64,000 nucleotides of DNA from Batkoa obscura (GCA_030770535.1 JASVEC010000010.1:186001-250000); one strand, 5' to 3'. Positions 26,392 through 39,900 are shown, counted from the first letter of the stretch. A program made the numbers and translations. Notes: generated by a model not told the origin, from the sequence alone.

Positions 26392-29232
26392 TCAAAAATA
26401 GGCAGGACAAGAAGTAGAAAAAGGCAATAATGGGTTAGAATCAATACTTGGATCGTAATTATCAGAATCTTCATTAAATTCACATTCTCTTTTTATATTT
26501 TTAACTTGTGATTTATTACTAAATTTATTATTATTATTATTATTTATGTTATTGTTGCTATTTATATTATTATTATTATTAATTGTTTCATCATATAATT
26601 GTTTCATCCACATATCATAATACATGCCATTAGGGTTATTCATCAATTCGTTATGTGAACCTCTTTCAATAATTTCGCCTTGATTTAAAACTAATATAAT
26701 ATCTGCTTCAATAATAGTACTTAACCTATGAGCAATAATTAAAGTAGTTCTACCTTTTGTAATTGATTTTAATGAAGATTGAATTTGTCTTTCAGTTGTT
26801 GTATCTAATGCAGAAGTAGCTTCATCTAATAATACAATTTTTGGATCTCTTAAAAATGTTCTTGCTATTGCTATTCTTTGTTTTTCACCACCTGATAATC
26901 TTAATCCACGTTCACCTACTTTAGTATGATATTGATCTGGGAAGCTTAATATTCTTTCATGAATTTGAGCTGCTTTTGCTGCAATTTCAATTTCTTGCTT
27001 TGTTGAATTAATTTTTCCATATAATATATTATAATATAAATCTTCATTGAATAATACAGAATCTTGTGGTACTACTCCTATTGATTTTCTTAAATCTTTT
27101 TGTTTCATATCTCTTATATCTTTATTATCAATTAATATTTGGCCTGAATTAATATCATAGAATCGAAATAATAGTCTTAATATAGTTGATTTACCCCCGC
27201 CAGATGGACCAACTAACGCAACTGTTGAACCAGAAGGTACTTTAAATGATATATTTTTTAATATTGATAATCTACTATCGTAATGAAATGATACATTTTT
27301 AAATTCAATTTCCCCTTTTATTATATTAAATTCTTTTACATTTAAGTTATCGTTAATTTCAATCGGCACTTTAAATAAATCTAACATATTTTCCATATCA
27401 ATAAAATTCTTTTGAATTGTTCTATAATAACCACCAAACCAATTTAACGGACCATATAACTGATCAATATAAGCAATTATCCAAATAAATTCATTTAAAT
27501 TAATTTGTTTATTAATTATACGATATGCTCCAATTAAACATCCAACTAATAGTCCTATTTGTATTATTATGTTTTGTAATGTATTTAATATGGAAGATAC
27601 TACTTTAGTTTCTAAATCAGCATTTTGATATTTATCAATTGATTTAGCATATTGATTTACTTCAAATTCTTCATTACCAAAATATTTAATTGTTTCAAAG
27701 TTTAATAAAGAATCAACTGCTCTTGCTTCCATTTCATTATCTAGTTTATTACATCGTCTTCTATATTTTGTTCTCCAATCCGTTAATTTAACTGTTAAGA
27801 TTATATATAAACTAGTAGTTAAAAATACTACTCCTCCAATATAAATATCAAATTTTGTTACAAATACTATTATTGCTACTCCGATATCTATTAATGTTGG
27901 TATTATATTAAATAATACTGCATTTAATACGGATACTACACTAGCTACCCCACGATCTAATAAATTTGTATTTTATTATTATTTATTCAATTATTTAATA
28001 TGGTTTTTTTTTATTTTACCTTGAACCCTTAATATCTCTCCAGTTTTACGGTTAAGATGAAATCTAATAGATAAATTATGTAAATGTTGTAACATACTAA
28101 CAGAAAGTTCACGAGTAGTATACTAAATAAATATTTTAAATATACAGATATTACATATAAAAAAACAAATAATATATTACCTGGCTTACAGGAATCCAGA
28201 CAAAGGTTTGAACATTATTTAATAACCCAATACTACCTTGTAATGATCTTAATAAGACAAATATACCAATTTCCATATATGGTATATTTTCTGTTAATGG
28301 CTTATCTTCAGAAGATAAGGCTTTAATAACTAAAGAATATTGCCTTGGCATTAAAAAATTCACTAATCTACCCGCTATTATTTGTTTAAAAAAATAATGT
28401 ATTAAAAATATTATCATATAAATTTAATCAATAGAAACTTACCCAACATTAAAATGATGGAAATTATAATTAATATTTTTAACTTTATTGAATCTTTGGG
28501 CCATAAAAAAGGTAATATTTGTCTTACTTTACGATTAAAATGCTGAATGCCCTTAAATTGATTTGTACTTAATTCTTCCTCAATCGCGTTTTTTTTACGT
28601 TTATTTTTTAAATAAAAATTACACTCACAATTTGTATTCTCTTCACTTTCCCTTTCTCTTTCATCCCAAGATAGCTTAATAATGGTATAAAGATAAATTT
28701 CATAACAAGTAGTGAAAAAACTTAATAATAATTGAGAAATGAAGATAATAGAATAGACTATTGTTATTTTATGGAATTGAATAAGCAATGAGACAAGGAG
28801 TATTAGACTACTGATTAATAGTGAACGTAATACAATTATAAAATTCAACTTTAATTTTAAACTTTGATAATGATAATTAATAATCAATTGAAAATTTAAA
28901 AAATAATAAATACTTATTACGCCGCTTATTAACTGATTTAACAATTTCCCTTTGATATTTTCTTTTTCTTCAATTTCAAATTGAATATAAATAAATTGAA
29001 TTAATGTATATAATAGTAGAATAGTGTTTAAAAATATTTGGATTTTATTGATTTTGTTGATATAAATTGTTGGACATTGAATATTTGGTTCTTCATTTAA
29101 ACTAGTATAATTGCTTGTGGTGCCACTTGTTCTCAATAGACTAGACAAACTTTTATATTTTAAACAAAGTAAGCTTAAGGATAGATAAGTGATCCATGAT
29201 ATGGGTAATACGATTAGTAGATATATGATCAT
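26392..29232 (-). CDS. HMT1/ABCB6-type half ABC transporter
   Basis: Four exons encode a half transporter with an N-terminal extension of several membrane spans (exon 1, about 260 residues), an ABC membrane domain and one ATP-binding domain. The HMT1/ATM1-group motif MEARAVDSLLNFETIKYFGN is present, preceded by FHLNRKTGEILRVQDRG. The nucleotide-binding domain has Walker A GPSGGGKST, the signature LSGGEKQRIAIART, Walker B KIVLLDEATSALD and the H-loop AHRLST. The N-terminal extension places it with HMT1/ABCB6 rather than mitochondrial ATM1. Fission yeast Hmt1 loads phytochelatins or glutathione conjugates into the vacuole and gives cadmium tolerance. A poly-Asn stretch coded by AAT repeats (about 26530-26585) lies in the C-terminal tail. 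Confidence 0.88.
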
Positions 29233-29753
29233 TTTTAAATTTGATTTTTTTTTGTATTGTTTTATTAAAAAATAAGAAATAAAAAAATAAAAGTTGAAAA
29301 TTTTGTCATTTTAGTTTTATATTATGCGAACTTGAAATTTAGAGTTTTTATTTTTAGTAAAAATAAAGGTGTAACTGGTTTGCTTAGTAAATGGTCCTCT
29401 TATTTTTTTATAAGCTTTAGGAGTTTAAAGAATGATTTCAGTAAATAGATTCGTAATTAATTAAATTAAAATAGTGAATAATATTACTTAATTTATTAAA
29501 ATATATTTATGTTAACTTTATAAGTTAATTCACATTTTACATTTAAGATGTTATTAAAACTATCTATAAAAAATAGGTTATATTATATTTTGTTTTAAAA
29601 AACCTTAGAGCTCTAATAAAAGTACTTTAATAAAAAATATTTAAATTTGAATTCTTAAATTACAATTATAGCAGTATTTATTAGCTCAAAATAGATAAAT
29701 ATTTTTTGTGTCACCTTCCTTCTCCTTCTTGATTCTTTAAAGAACTTTTCTTT
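29233..29753. other. Intergenic, nothing recognised
   Basis: The sequence between the ABC transporter start and the stop of the small coiled-coil gene shows no coding or RNA signal. Confidence 0.45.
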
Positions 29754-30165
29754 TTAATTCTTTGAATACCTTTTCTTTTTTAATATTTTCTCTTCAATCT
29801 CTTCCACTTCTTCCAAGACTTCTTCTTCATCTGCCTCCATCACTTGTGGTCTTGGAAAAAAATTTTGACTAGCCATAAAACTAAAAAAGAATAAGCCAAT
29901 CAATTAATAAAAATTAATTATAAAAACCCATTTATCAATCATCATTCATATTATTTTGTATAATTAAACTTAAATTCAACAATAAAAAAACTTACAATGA
30001 AGCTGATACTTCTGCTAGTTTTAATGTATGTTCAGCATTTGCTTTCACTTCATATAACAAACTGGAAGTTGTGAATACGCTATCTTGTAATTGAACTAGT
30101 TCTCGGGTAAGATTTTCATATAATTTGATTCGCTTTTCAACATCCTGTTGGGTGCTTTTATCCAT
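29754..30165 (-). CDS. Small coiled-coil protein, 98 aa, family unknown
   Basis: Two exons (29996-30165 and 29754-29880) join in frame across a 115-nt intron, longer than most here. The start is the ATG at 30165. The N-terminal half is a heptad-like helix (DVEKRIKLYENLTRELVQLQ). A patch with FFMASQNFFPRPQVMEADEE follows, and the protein ends in an acidic then basic tail (EEIEEKILKKKRYSKN). There is no signal peptide. The size and helix pattern recall small subunits of kinetochore or tethering complexes, but no family motif is certain. The next gene is a ZW10-like protein, divergently transcribed about 460 bp away. Confidence 0.65.
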
Positions 30166-30623
30166 CTTTTTGGGTTTATGATAAGAATGATTGACCTTTA
30201 ATGTTTCCTTTTTCTAAAAAAGCTTCGTTATTGGACCTCTAGAAAGAATATAAAAATTGAAAAACCAAAACTACTCTTTTTTTAAAATTAACAAACTTTC
30301 AAGTTTATTGCAGAAATTGCAAAGTTGAAATTATTTTTAAGATTACTATCCTTTGTTTCGATGTGTTAATACTAGTACTTTAGATTATTTATTTAAAACA
30401 AATACTATGTTTTATTAATTGAATAAAGTGGCTTTATATCAATCCTTTTATTATATAGTTTAATTAGATTTTTTATTAGTTAATAAACCGTAACTAAACT
30501 CCTCCCATTTTTTAAAATAAAGCAAAATAAAGCAAAAGTTTCAAGAATCAAAACGTAATTTCTACAACAAAATAAACATCAAAGCTTGTAAATTTAAAAA
30601 TATATTTTTTTTATCTTATAAAA
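30166..30623. other. Divergent intergenic region
   Basis: The sequence separates the starts of the coiled-coil gene and the ZW10-like gene. It is AT-rich with no recognised site. Confidence 0.45.
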
Positions 30624-33054
30624 ATGCCACCTTTAAATACATCAACTCAATTATTAACTATAATAAAAAATAAGATACAAAATGGCGAACAAGAAGATTC
30701 TGTTATACCCAGTATGAAATCAATTGAAAAAGAACAGATTGAAAATATTATCAATGGTTTGAAAAATGAATTAAAAGGAGTTAAGGTAAGTTTTTTGATT
30801 GTTTGGAACATGAAAAAAAGTTGAAGAATTGATGTTTTTTTTATCATATAGGAAAAGAAAGATGAGTTAATTAAAAAGAAATCTAATAAGTTGAAGGATA
30901 TTAATGAGTTCGGTGATAAAGTATTGAATAAAAGTATTGAATTACCTGAAAAATTAAAAGCAATTGAAGAAGAGATTGTAAATAAAGAAGATAATTTAAA
31001 TACTCAGTTTGGAGTCTTGATGGAGAAATATAACAAAGCTCAAGATAATTATAAAATTCAAATAAAATTCATTAATAGTTTACAATATTTTAAAGAAGTA
31101 AGTTAATTTTAATGTTATTATTTTAAATTTTAATATGTTTTTCATTAGGTAAATAAAATTAAAGTTAACTTATTAACTCAGATTAACGATAAAGACTATT
31201 TAAATTCAATTTATACCTTTAAAAATTTAAATGAGCTAATCAACAATGACAAAGTTGAAAATAATAGTTTAATTATACAAAAATTAAAGGTAAAATAATA
31301 ATATTTTATTAGATAATAATAAAATTTATAACATAATAATAATAGGATCATTTGTTATTAATTAAAACACAATTAATTGGATATATTGATGAAGAATTTA
31401 ATAAAGAGATTAGTATCAATGAAAAAGAAATGATAATCAATAGGAATTTTATTAACGAAAATAATAAAATAGTTAATCAAGAAGAGAAAATAATAAGTAG
31501 AATGGAAGATTTATTGTTATGTAATGAATTATTAAATCAAAATGAACAAATAAATAAAATAATTAATTTTATTAATAAACAAATAACAGCTATTATTAAG
31601 GAAAGTATTACTATTAATTATAAAGAGAACGACAATGAAATTCATATTCAGTTGACCAAAGATAAGAATCAAATGGAATTAAGTAACAAATTAAATAACA
31701 TATTACTATTTTTAAAATATATGAATACGATTTATCAAATTAATAAAATTAATGTAATTCAACAACAATTAAAAATGGAATTTATTTATGACTTAATTAT
31801 TACATTAGTTAATAAAGAATTACCATTATCAAAGAATGGGATCGAACATTATAAAAATAAAAATTATCAACAAGTAAAAGAATTTGATAACAAAATTCAA
31901 CAATATATTAATGTAGAGAATAATAATAATAATACAACATTAACAAATTACTTTAATAAATTAAATGACATTTATTTAATTAATAAAAGAAAAGAGTTGA
32001 TTTCATTAATTCGAGCTATTTTATTAGAAGAAAAATTCAATGTACTAGAAATTAATGAGGAAATTAAAGAGAATGAGAATAGTATTAATATTAGTATCAA
32101 CAATTTAATAGTTAATTTTGGACTTCCATTAACACTAAATAAATTGAATGTACCAGATACAATTGTTCGAATTATTATCAACTTTGAAGCTTATTTAAAA
32201 GAATTAGAAGATTACGAAAGGTAACTAAATAATTTTGATTTTTATATATTTATTTTAATTTATATTATTATTTGATTTTTAGTTCTGTGATTATTATTCA
32301 ATCAATAAGAGATAGTATTAATTTATATATTATATTATTACCATTACGTCAAAAAATTCATTTTGATGAAAGAATATTATTATTTAATGAAATGATTTAT
32401 TTTATTAAAGAATTAATGCGATTACAATTTATTTATAGTAACAAAGGAGAAGATAAACAAATTGATATTGAATTGATGGATTTTATTAAAATAATATTAA
32501 AAAAAGCAGATGAATTAATTATAGAAGAAGTAGATGAGTTCACATTACAAATGAAAGATATGTTAAATAATAATAATAATAAAGGAATTGTATTTGAGAA
32601 ATTAGAAGATAGTAAACAAATTAAAAAAATTGAAAACAAAATTCAATTAATAATTCAATTTATTAATAACTTTATACAACATTTTCACTTATTAAACAAT
32701 AAAATGATTCATTATTTATTATTAAATAAAATAATTATAATTATCAATGATTATTTAATTAATCAAATATTAATTTTAAATGATATTGGTGCTAAAGAAA
32801 GTGATTTAATTAAAGATTTAATTGAACCTTATTATTTAATATTAAAACAAAGAAGCTTTGATCAACAATTTAATAGTATTAAATTAGATTATTTAATTCA
32901 TTTTATATTAATTAATTCTTTAAAAGATATAAAATTAAAATTGAATGATTTATTAATTTATTTCAATAAAGAAGATTTAATTCATCTTATTTTGGCTTTA
33001 TTTAACCCTTCAAATAATAGAGATCAACTTATTACTTTAATTGAAAATAAATAA
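30624..33054 (+). CDS. ZW10/Dsl1-like tethering protein
   Basis: Five exons (30624-30785, 30852-31097, 31149-31289, 31346-32220, 32283-33054) join to 731 aa, close to the roughly 780 aa of ZW10. The protein is all-helical with an N-terminal coiled coil. The best signatures are at the C-terminus: FILINSLKDIKLKLND and then NKEDLIHLILALFNPSNNRD match the family ending, in which a segment before LI-x-ALF-x-N-x3-R closes the protein. FNEMIYFIKELMRLQ also fits the middle of the C-terminal part. ZW10 works in Golgi-to-ER vesicle tethering (Dsl1/NRZ complex) and, in animals, at kinetochores. Most of the sequence is strongly biased to Ile, Asn and Lys, so identity to known members will be low. Confidence 0.72.
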
Positions 33055-33141
33055 AGTATATTTTTGTTACTTTTTTGTTATTATTCTATTTTTATTTTAT
33101 TTTTATTTTATTTTATTTTATTATTTAGATTTGTATTATTA

Positions 33142-34432
33142 TTATTGAATTCTTTTTAATAATTTTTTGAATTCAATAATTTTATAATGTAATGGAATCC
33201 AAATATAGTCTTTACCATATTTAGCATACATCAATCCAACACTAGCACCCGTAAGATGGGCCTAAGAAACAATATTATAAATAAAAACATTAAAAATATC
33301 AGCTTAAAATAAAACTTACAAAATGATCAAATGCTCTCCAACCTCTTACAATCCCTGTCAAATCCAACAACATAAAAGCAGCTAACATCCATTGTAAATC
33401 AAACTGTAAAAATGGTAAAAACATAATATTTGCTTTAGCTTCTGGAAAATGATAAGCAGTATAACCTACTAATGAAAAAATAGCACCCGAAGCACCCAAA
33501 CTAGGGATCAATTTAGATGCTTGATAAAATTTAGGCAATAAAGAAATAGCTGTTCTTCTTCCTAAAGAAGCAAAGATTCCACTAGTAAGATAAAAAGCTA
33601 AAAATTGTTCTGGTCCAAGTAATGTGCAGGAAATAGTGGCAAATGATTTAAGTGCAAACATATTAAGTACCAAATGCCATAAATCTTTGTGACTAAATAC
33701 ACTGGTTAATAAAGTATAATATTTATTAGAGGTTGGATAATGTAAAAAATGAGTGTTTAAAAAAGGTTGAAATTTAGGTATTCTAAATGCTAAGAAAACT
33801 AAAGTATTAACTGCTATTATAGAATAAATCATTTTATCTTGCTTGGTTAACAAAGTTAACTCAGATTTAATGAAATCAATTCGATTCAATATTTCTGTTT
33901 TTATAAATGTCCACCCATCTTCTTCTATTTGATTAATTGGTTCATTATTTTTATTTAAATTAAACAAATTTTCTAATCCATTTTGAATCATCTGAATGGA
34001 ATTATTTGACATTCTATTGACTGCACTATTTTTTATATTATATTGATAGATTAATGCAGATACGGTAAATATTAAACTGGATGTTATAAATGTAAACGAT
34101 AATGCCCCTCCCATATTACCTGTATTGGGATCATACTCAGACTCTTCTTGTCTTTGTCCTTGTTGTGGGGCAACTCGATAACTTGGTGTAATTCTACCTA
34201 ACCGATAATTCTTTATAAAATTTAAACTAGGTTGATTAATTAATCGCTGAAATTTTAGTGGCTTGACTAAAAGATTGTAATTTATCGTATACTTAGTCAT
34301 GGGCTTCAATTGTCTAAGAGTTAGTGCAGATAATAAATTTTTTGTTTTGATCATTTTTTTTGATTTCGAGAAAGTAAAAGCTAAGTTTAAAGTTTTGGTA
34401 AGTTTTAATCGGCTAAAATAAAAATTCAACAT
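33142..34432 (-). CDS. PCP1: Mitochondrial rhomboid protease (Pcp1/PARL type)
   Basis: Two exons (33320-34432 and 33142-33261) join at phase 0 to give 410 aa. A basic, hydroxylated N-terminus of about 60 residues looks like a mitochondrial presequence. A first membrane span near residue 115 and a rhomboid core follow. The core shows HKDLWHLVLNMFALKSF, the nucleophile motif GASGAIFSLVGY (Ser) and, in exon 2, AHLTGASVGLMY carrying the catalytic His. The layout of one span before the six-span core is that of PARL/Pcp1, the inner-membrane protease that processes Mgm1/OPA1 and Ccp1. Both catalytic residues are present. The convergent neighbour is the ZW10-like gene, 87 bp away. Confidence 0.92.
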
Positions 34433-34860
34433 TTTCTAGAATAATTAAGTTGATTGTTTTGTTAGGGATTCTATGTTTCTATTAAAAATAATCTAAATTG
34501 AAATAGAAAATTAATGTATATTGTCATTTTCCATTTTAATTAGACAAAGTTACAATAAAGTTATCTTTTTCAACCAGTTTTGATAAAAACCATTGTTATT
34601 TTATCTTTTCATAAATTTCAATTATTTACACCAAATCCAGAGTGGTAAAGGTATAATATTATAGTAGTAAACAGTTTCCTCCAATAAACTAAGCTTTGTT
34701 TAGTAGAATAAATTGGTTATTGCAACCAGTAATATTAGTACTTTTTTCAGTAGGGGATAAAGATATTAATGAAAAACTTGATAATGAACATTATTAAAGT
34801 CACTTATGATATAAAAGGATCTTACCTTTCGCTCTGGTTAGATTTTTGTTTCTATTCTAC
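34433..34860. other. Intergenic, nothing recognised
   Basis: The sequence upstream of the rhomboid gene shows no coding or RNA signal. Confidence 0.45.
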
Positions 34861-35579
34861 TACTAAGATGGGATAGCTAGATTTGTATTTATAAAATATT
34901 GACACCATCAAGTTTAACTTTAGAGACTTGGAATTACTTTTATTGAAATAGATGAGAGTTTGTGGCACTAGAATCAATAGAGCATTTATTTAATTTCCAC
35001 ATTGTAATTTACATTATAGATATTTTTTAAATACATTTTTTTACATGCCTTTATGTCATATTGTTTCCAACTGAAGTTGTAGTAGCTGTTATTATCAGGA
35101 TCGCTAATCGAATCACCTACTCTCCAAAGTTTGATGCTATGATTAAAGAGGATCTAATAAGAATTGAATATAATGTAGAAAATAAAGACGAATATTAAAG
35201 TTATAACTAACTTTAAAATGTATATATTAAGGTTAGATGTAAAATGTGGTTAATTAATACATTTTATACTCATAGAAAGTATATAAGCAATTGGCTATCT
35301 TCCTTTGGATATCTATTTTTTAATACTGACTCTATTATTTGTTCCTGAAGATATGCTTTTAAATTCCTTTAGCTATGTTAATTCAGTTAACTTGATCCAA
35401 AGTATAGATTTTATCTTACAATTGTTTGAGAAGACTTCAAAGATACCCATTTCTATTGGTTAAGTATTGGACTTTACCCCTTACATTATTTCAACTTATC
35501 GGCTGGTAGGTCACTAAGTTTGAAGACCTCAACGCCCTTGTAACTTTCATATACAAATCTTTGCTAACTATATCTAAGT

Positions 35580-37215
35580 TGAGAGGTGATGTAAATTCAA
35601 ACTCAAATTTTGATTTAAGCCAACAAAATTTATCTTTTTTTTATAAAAGCTAAAAAGTTAACTCTAAAGCATAATAAAACAAAAGGTTATAGTTTACATG
35701 TCAATTAATTGAAACAAGCTAAATTCAAATCTTCAGTAAATTTGCTTTATACAATAATTTGATGTTATTAAATATACATTATTATTTGAAGAAGCATTAG
35801 TGAGCATTTTACATAAATATAAGATAACTGGATGATGTAATAGTTATTTAAGTAAAGTATGAATCCATATCATGTGAAAGAGTAGATAAAGATTTCCCAA
35901 TTATTAAGGAACTTAGACAATATGCCAGTTGTAAAAAAGTGAAGTATTGTAATAAGGAATATCAAATCAATGACTAGAAATGATGCCACAATAAAGAGTA
36001 TAAAAAATTTAAAGGACTTGAAGAGTTATTATAAATCAATATTTTACTATCTAATCGACTATTAAACCTTGATGAAGATAAAAAGAAGCTATTTTTTGAA
36101 TTAAAACATCATGAACTAAAGGAATGAGATGAAAATTGATATGATATATCAACTTATGATAGTCAAATATCAATTAGTGTTATAAATATATATGAAGACC
36201 TCCTGATCTCCTTGGTTTTTAGTCGGAAATTAAATTTAATAGCTTAATTATTAATGATGCTGAACAACAAAGTATGAACATTGATTGTTATTTTATAGCT
36301 TCTTTAATTAATTATGATTCCAATCCTAATACTGCCGTAATTTTCATGAGTATTAAATTGATCTTAAAATTATTAATTGATAATTAATTAAATAACAAAT
36401 TACAATTTCATATTTTGAACCTGTATGATAAAGATCTTTAGTTAGAAAATGGGGATGTATTTTTTCGTTTAAGAATTTTGCTAATAGTCTTTCCACTTAA
36501 GTAGTGCCTAAAAATGGAAAAGGTAATGAAGACAAAAAAACATCCCCAAATAGTAACTTTGAAATTACTATTTTGATTGAAATATAAATTGTGTTTAGAA
36601 AATACAAAAAGAAATGTCATAAATACTTTTTTATATTTTTTTATTTATTGTTCTCATTTTGATAACAATTTATAGGATACTGGATCTTTAAAAGTAGTTT
36701 ATTATCCAAGTTATGAAGAAGAAAACATATTAGGTGAAAGATGTATTAAAAGGCCAGAGATAAATTATAAAAGTTATGATATGGAATTAAACCTAATATA
36801 AACAAAATATTAGAGCTTGAAAAACACTAGTCAAAAATAAAGTATTCATAAAAAAATAAAGAAATTGAATTAAAAAAGAAATATTACTTAAATGAATAAC
36901 TTTACTTAAGTATGTTATTTCATCAAATAATTTATTATTATTATGAATATATAGCAGACATGGCCATTACTGAAAGTGAAACACAAATATTATACATACT
37001 AAAGTTGAGATTTCTTTTAAAAAAATGTAAATATTAAATCTTGATGATAGGTATTATATACTAAAAAGCTCCCCACCTTGTTAAGTTATTCAATTGGCAT
37101 GTTTGTCAATGTTCAAAAAAGTGAGTTTAAAAATTAGAGAAAAAGAAATTGAAAAAGTCTAAATTTTTATATTTCAGTACCAAAAATTAAAATTGACAAA
37201 AGCTTTAGAAAAATC
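35580..37215 (+). pseudogene. SMYD pseudogene 2, inverted
   Basis: This is a decayed copy of the SMYD gene on the plus strand. It is an inverted duplicate of pseudogene 1: the start-side match at about 35660 (TTATAGTTTACATGTCAATT) pairs with about 10050, and the C-terminal helical part can be followed to about 37200. Between about 35655 and 36610 it is nearly identical to pseudogene 1, including the shared MITE at 36451-36547, while flanking parts match only moderately. The frame is interrupted repeatedly. Diverged matches to the upstream flank of pseudogene 1 continue back to about 34870. Confidence 0.85.
36451..36547 (+). mobile_element. MITE inside SMYD pseudogene 2
   Basis: It is flanked by a perfect AAAT repeat (36447-36450 and 36548-36551), the reverse complement of the ATTT at the copy in pseudogene 1. 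It is the same insertion carried along by duplication. Confidence 0.92.
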
Positions 37216-38071
37216 TGGCTGATTTCAAACTAAAACTATTCAATAAACGATATTTAATATGATTTTATTTTGTTTTGTTTTATTTCAAAATTCATGTCCA
37301 AGCAATGTATAAAATCTGGTAATTAGTGGTTGGAGTCAAAAGCGTGAAATCTGATACTTAGTGTTTGGAGTCAAGAACAGCTATTGCTGGGTTAACTATA
37401 CTATAAGTCGAAAGGTCTTAGTTTATGTGACTAAGATAGACTTGAATTATGAAGAATAGCACGTAATAGGCTATGGACTATATAAGACAAATAGAATAGA
37501 CAATACTAATGTAAAATATGCGTAAAATACTATTAAAAAAACTTAGTGACTTTATTAAATGTACGAGATATCAGGGAATAATTTAATTAAAAAAGCTTCG
37601 GAGCTACTATACTTTAAAATCTCTTTTATACTCTGACAAGTACAAATATCAAAATAAGAAGATAGCATTCTTTGGAATAAAGCTAGAAATTCTCATACCA
37701 AATTAAAATAAGAGCATGGGATTGATTATCTCTAAACTCGAAAGCACAACAATTTAAATGGTTATTATGCAATAATCAATGGTGGAGCTGACAAAGCGGT
37801 ATTTTACACCCCAAATGTTAACATTATTTAATAATAATTAACTCAATAAATATCCAAAAAGCAAATAGTTATTAAATTGTTTATATTATATAAAATAGTT
37901 AACTATAGCTTTAGACTTGGTTGTTTCCTTTTATGGAATTATTTACTAACTTAATGATACATTATTAATAATTACAATATTAAAACTGGTTGTTTATTAA
38001 TAAGTTTTTTTTTATATTAGCTATAAAGCAGCTAATAATAAATTTTTTAACAAAGTTTTATAAAAACATAT
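37216..38071. other. Intergenic with a 35-bp imperfect tandem repeat
   Basis: AAATCTGGTAATTAGTGGTT at 37312 starts a unit of about 35 bp that is repeated with changes at 37347-37380. No gene is seen in the rest. Confidence 0.5.
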
Positions 38072-38168
38072 GGCGATGTTTTTTTGATTTCGTTATTTTT
38101 CCATTTTTTAAGCGCTATTCAAGTGGAAAGATTGTTAGTAAAATTCTTAAACACAAAAATACACCCCC
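38072..38168 (-). mobile_element. MITE copy, reverse, next to transposon copy 2
   Basis: The ends are GGCGATGTTTTTTTGATTTC and ATACACCCCC. ATAT lies on the left and ATGT on the right. It lies 34 bp from the end of the 2.4-kb element. Confidence 0.88.
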
Positions 38169-38709
38169 ATGTATATATTATAACCCCAACCAATGTCAAT
38201 ATATGGGGTTGTCTGAATTAGTTTCATTATTTTATCCAATTTTTGAAAAATTTTGTATTTTAAAAACTTCGCTTAAAATTCTATAAAATCAAATTTTTTA
38301 TTAAAACAAAAGTACCCAGACACAGCTCTAAATCATTCTATTATAGTTTATAATGTAAGCTAGTTGAATTTCTACTAGATCTTAAATACATGTTCTTATA
38401 AAGCTTAATTGAGAAATATTTATTATCAACTGCTTTATAACCAACATTGTAGATTTATTATCAAATAAATAAACTATTTTAATGTTATAATTACATTATC
38501 AATATATTGCCAAGTTAATAAATAGCTGTATGGGAGGGAGTGGTTAGCCCCAAAACTATACTTAATTATCCCTATATAGTACAAGTAATAATAGTTTTTA
38601 CATATTATTACAGTTACTTGTTCTTTGACTATTTATTAACTTAACTATTAATAACTTAAGTAATATTAACATTTAACAATCTATTTCTATCATTCAACAA
38701 ACTACTTAC

Positions 38710-39900
38710 TTACTTAGTAAATATCGAAATTTTTAAATTCTCTGTTATCTTCGTAAGGTAAGCTGGGATCGATCTTTTAATTTTTCTGTTTTCTATAGAC
38801 TCTATAACTTTAATTGGGACTATATCGCTTTTTTTTGATGTATCAGATACTGGATAATAATGTAGTTTATTGTTATGTTTAATAAAGTGTAAATACTTCT
38901 TAATACCTTGCATCTCTATTATTCTTTTTGTATTTTTGTTTCTTTTATACTTTTTAAAAGTTATATCTATTTTCCCATTATTAAGAGTCGAGTTATTAAT
39001 TTTATTATGCTCGCAAATAAAAGCCTCAAATCTTGAGATTAATTGATCGATATCTTCTATTTTACCTAACGCTTCAAAACTACTTTTCCATTTTGAAAGG
39101 TTTCCAAAATGTCCATCAACTATACTTTTTCCATGATGCTCAGCAAAAAAATTAAGATTAACATTCAAACTACTATTTATTTTATGAATTTCTTTAAACA
39201 TATAGTGTAGAAACTCTTGGGATCTAAAATGATTTCCTGTATCTGCCCATATATTAATTTTTGTAAACTTTTTAAATAGAAGCTCTGTAGAGATCAAATT
39301 GATTAAACAATCTCCTGCATATGCTGAATCATGATTCAATATTTCAGATAAATAGTCGAAGTAAACTTTGCCTATTGTTTTATCATCTTTTAAGTATAAT
39401 ACACCAAAGCCTAATACTGATATAGCTTGTTTATTATAATGATCTAGATTTATTGAATCTGGTCTTGTCCCTATTTCCATATTTTGTTTAAAATCTAAAA
39501 CTGTTATACAACTTTTGTTATTTAATTTTTTGATAGTTTCATTAAATGTGTTTTTTTGAGTATCAACACAAAATTTATGTAATTTATATAATTTTTCTTC
39601 TTCATTGAAAATTTCTTGTATCTCTGCTTTGTTTTTTGCTGTATTTATTTTATTTTCAAATAACTTTTTTCTAACTGTATACTGGGTACATATATTACAT
39701 AGATCCGTTTTTCTTGCTGGATTTTTGAAATTACTTGGTATATATTTAAAGAACGTTGACCTAGCTACTGCTTTATCTCTTAGATCATTCAAATATTTAC
39801 TATATATCATTCTTCTACTTTTATTTAATATATATATTATCTGATGAATATTTACTATCGTTATTTTTTTTATTAAATCTTGATGAAATAGTTGAATCAT
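38710..39900 (-). CDS. Transposon ORF2, putative DDE/D transposase, copy 2
   Basis: This 396-aa ORF equals the one at 1466-2656 apart from three visible changes (Ile to Thr in CITVLDFK, Thr to Ile in NNGKID, Cys to Tyr in KLHYYP). The zinc-like cysteines and the three acidic motifs (VLDFKQN, WADTGNHF, DGHFG) are all kept, so this copy may be active. Confidence 0.8.
   Translation of the reverse strand: MIQLFHQDLIKKITIVNIHQIIYILNKSRRMIYSKYLNDLRDKAVARSTFFKYIPSNFKNPARKTDLCNICTQYTVRKKLFENKINTAKNKAEIQEIFNEEEKLYKLHKFCVDTQKNTFNETIKKLNNKSCITVLDFKQNMEIGTRPDSINLDHYNKQAISVLGFGVLYLKDDKTIGKVYFDYLSEILNHDSAYAGDCLINLISTELLFKKFTKINIWADTGNHFRSQEFLHYMFKEIHKINSSLNVNLNFFAEHHGKSIVDGHFGNLSKWKSSFEALGKIEDIDQLISRFEAFICEHNKINNSTLNNGKIDITFKKYKRNKNTKRIIEMQGIKKYLHFIKHNNKLHYYPVSDTSKKSDIVPIKVIESIENRKIKRSIPAYLTKITENLKISIFTK

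Noticed and set aside
37310-37420. tRNA-like or other RNA gene
   Set aside because: No acceptor stem, T-loop GTTCRA motif or consistent cloverleaf can be formed; the region is an imperfect tandem repeat.
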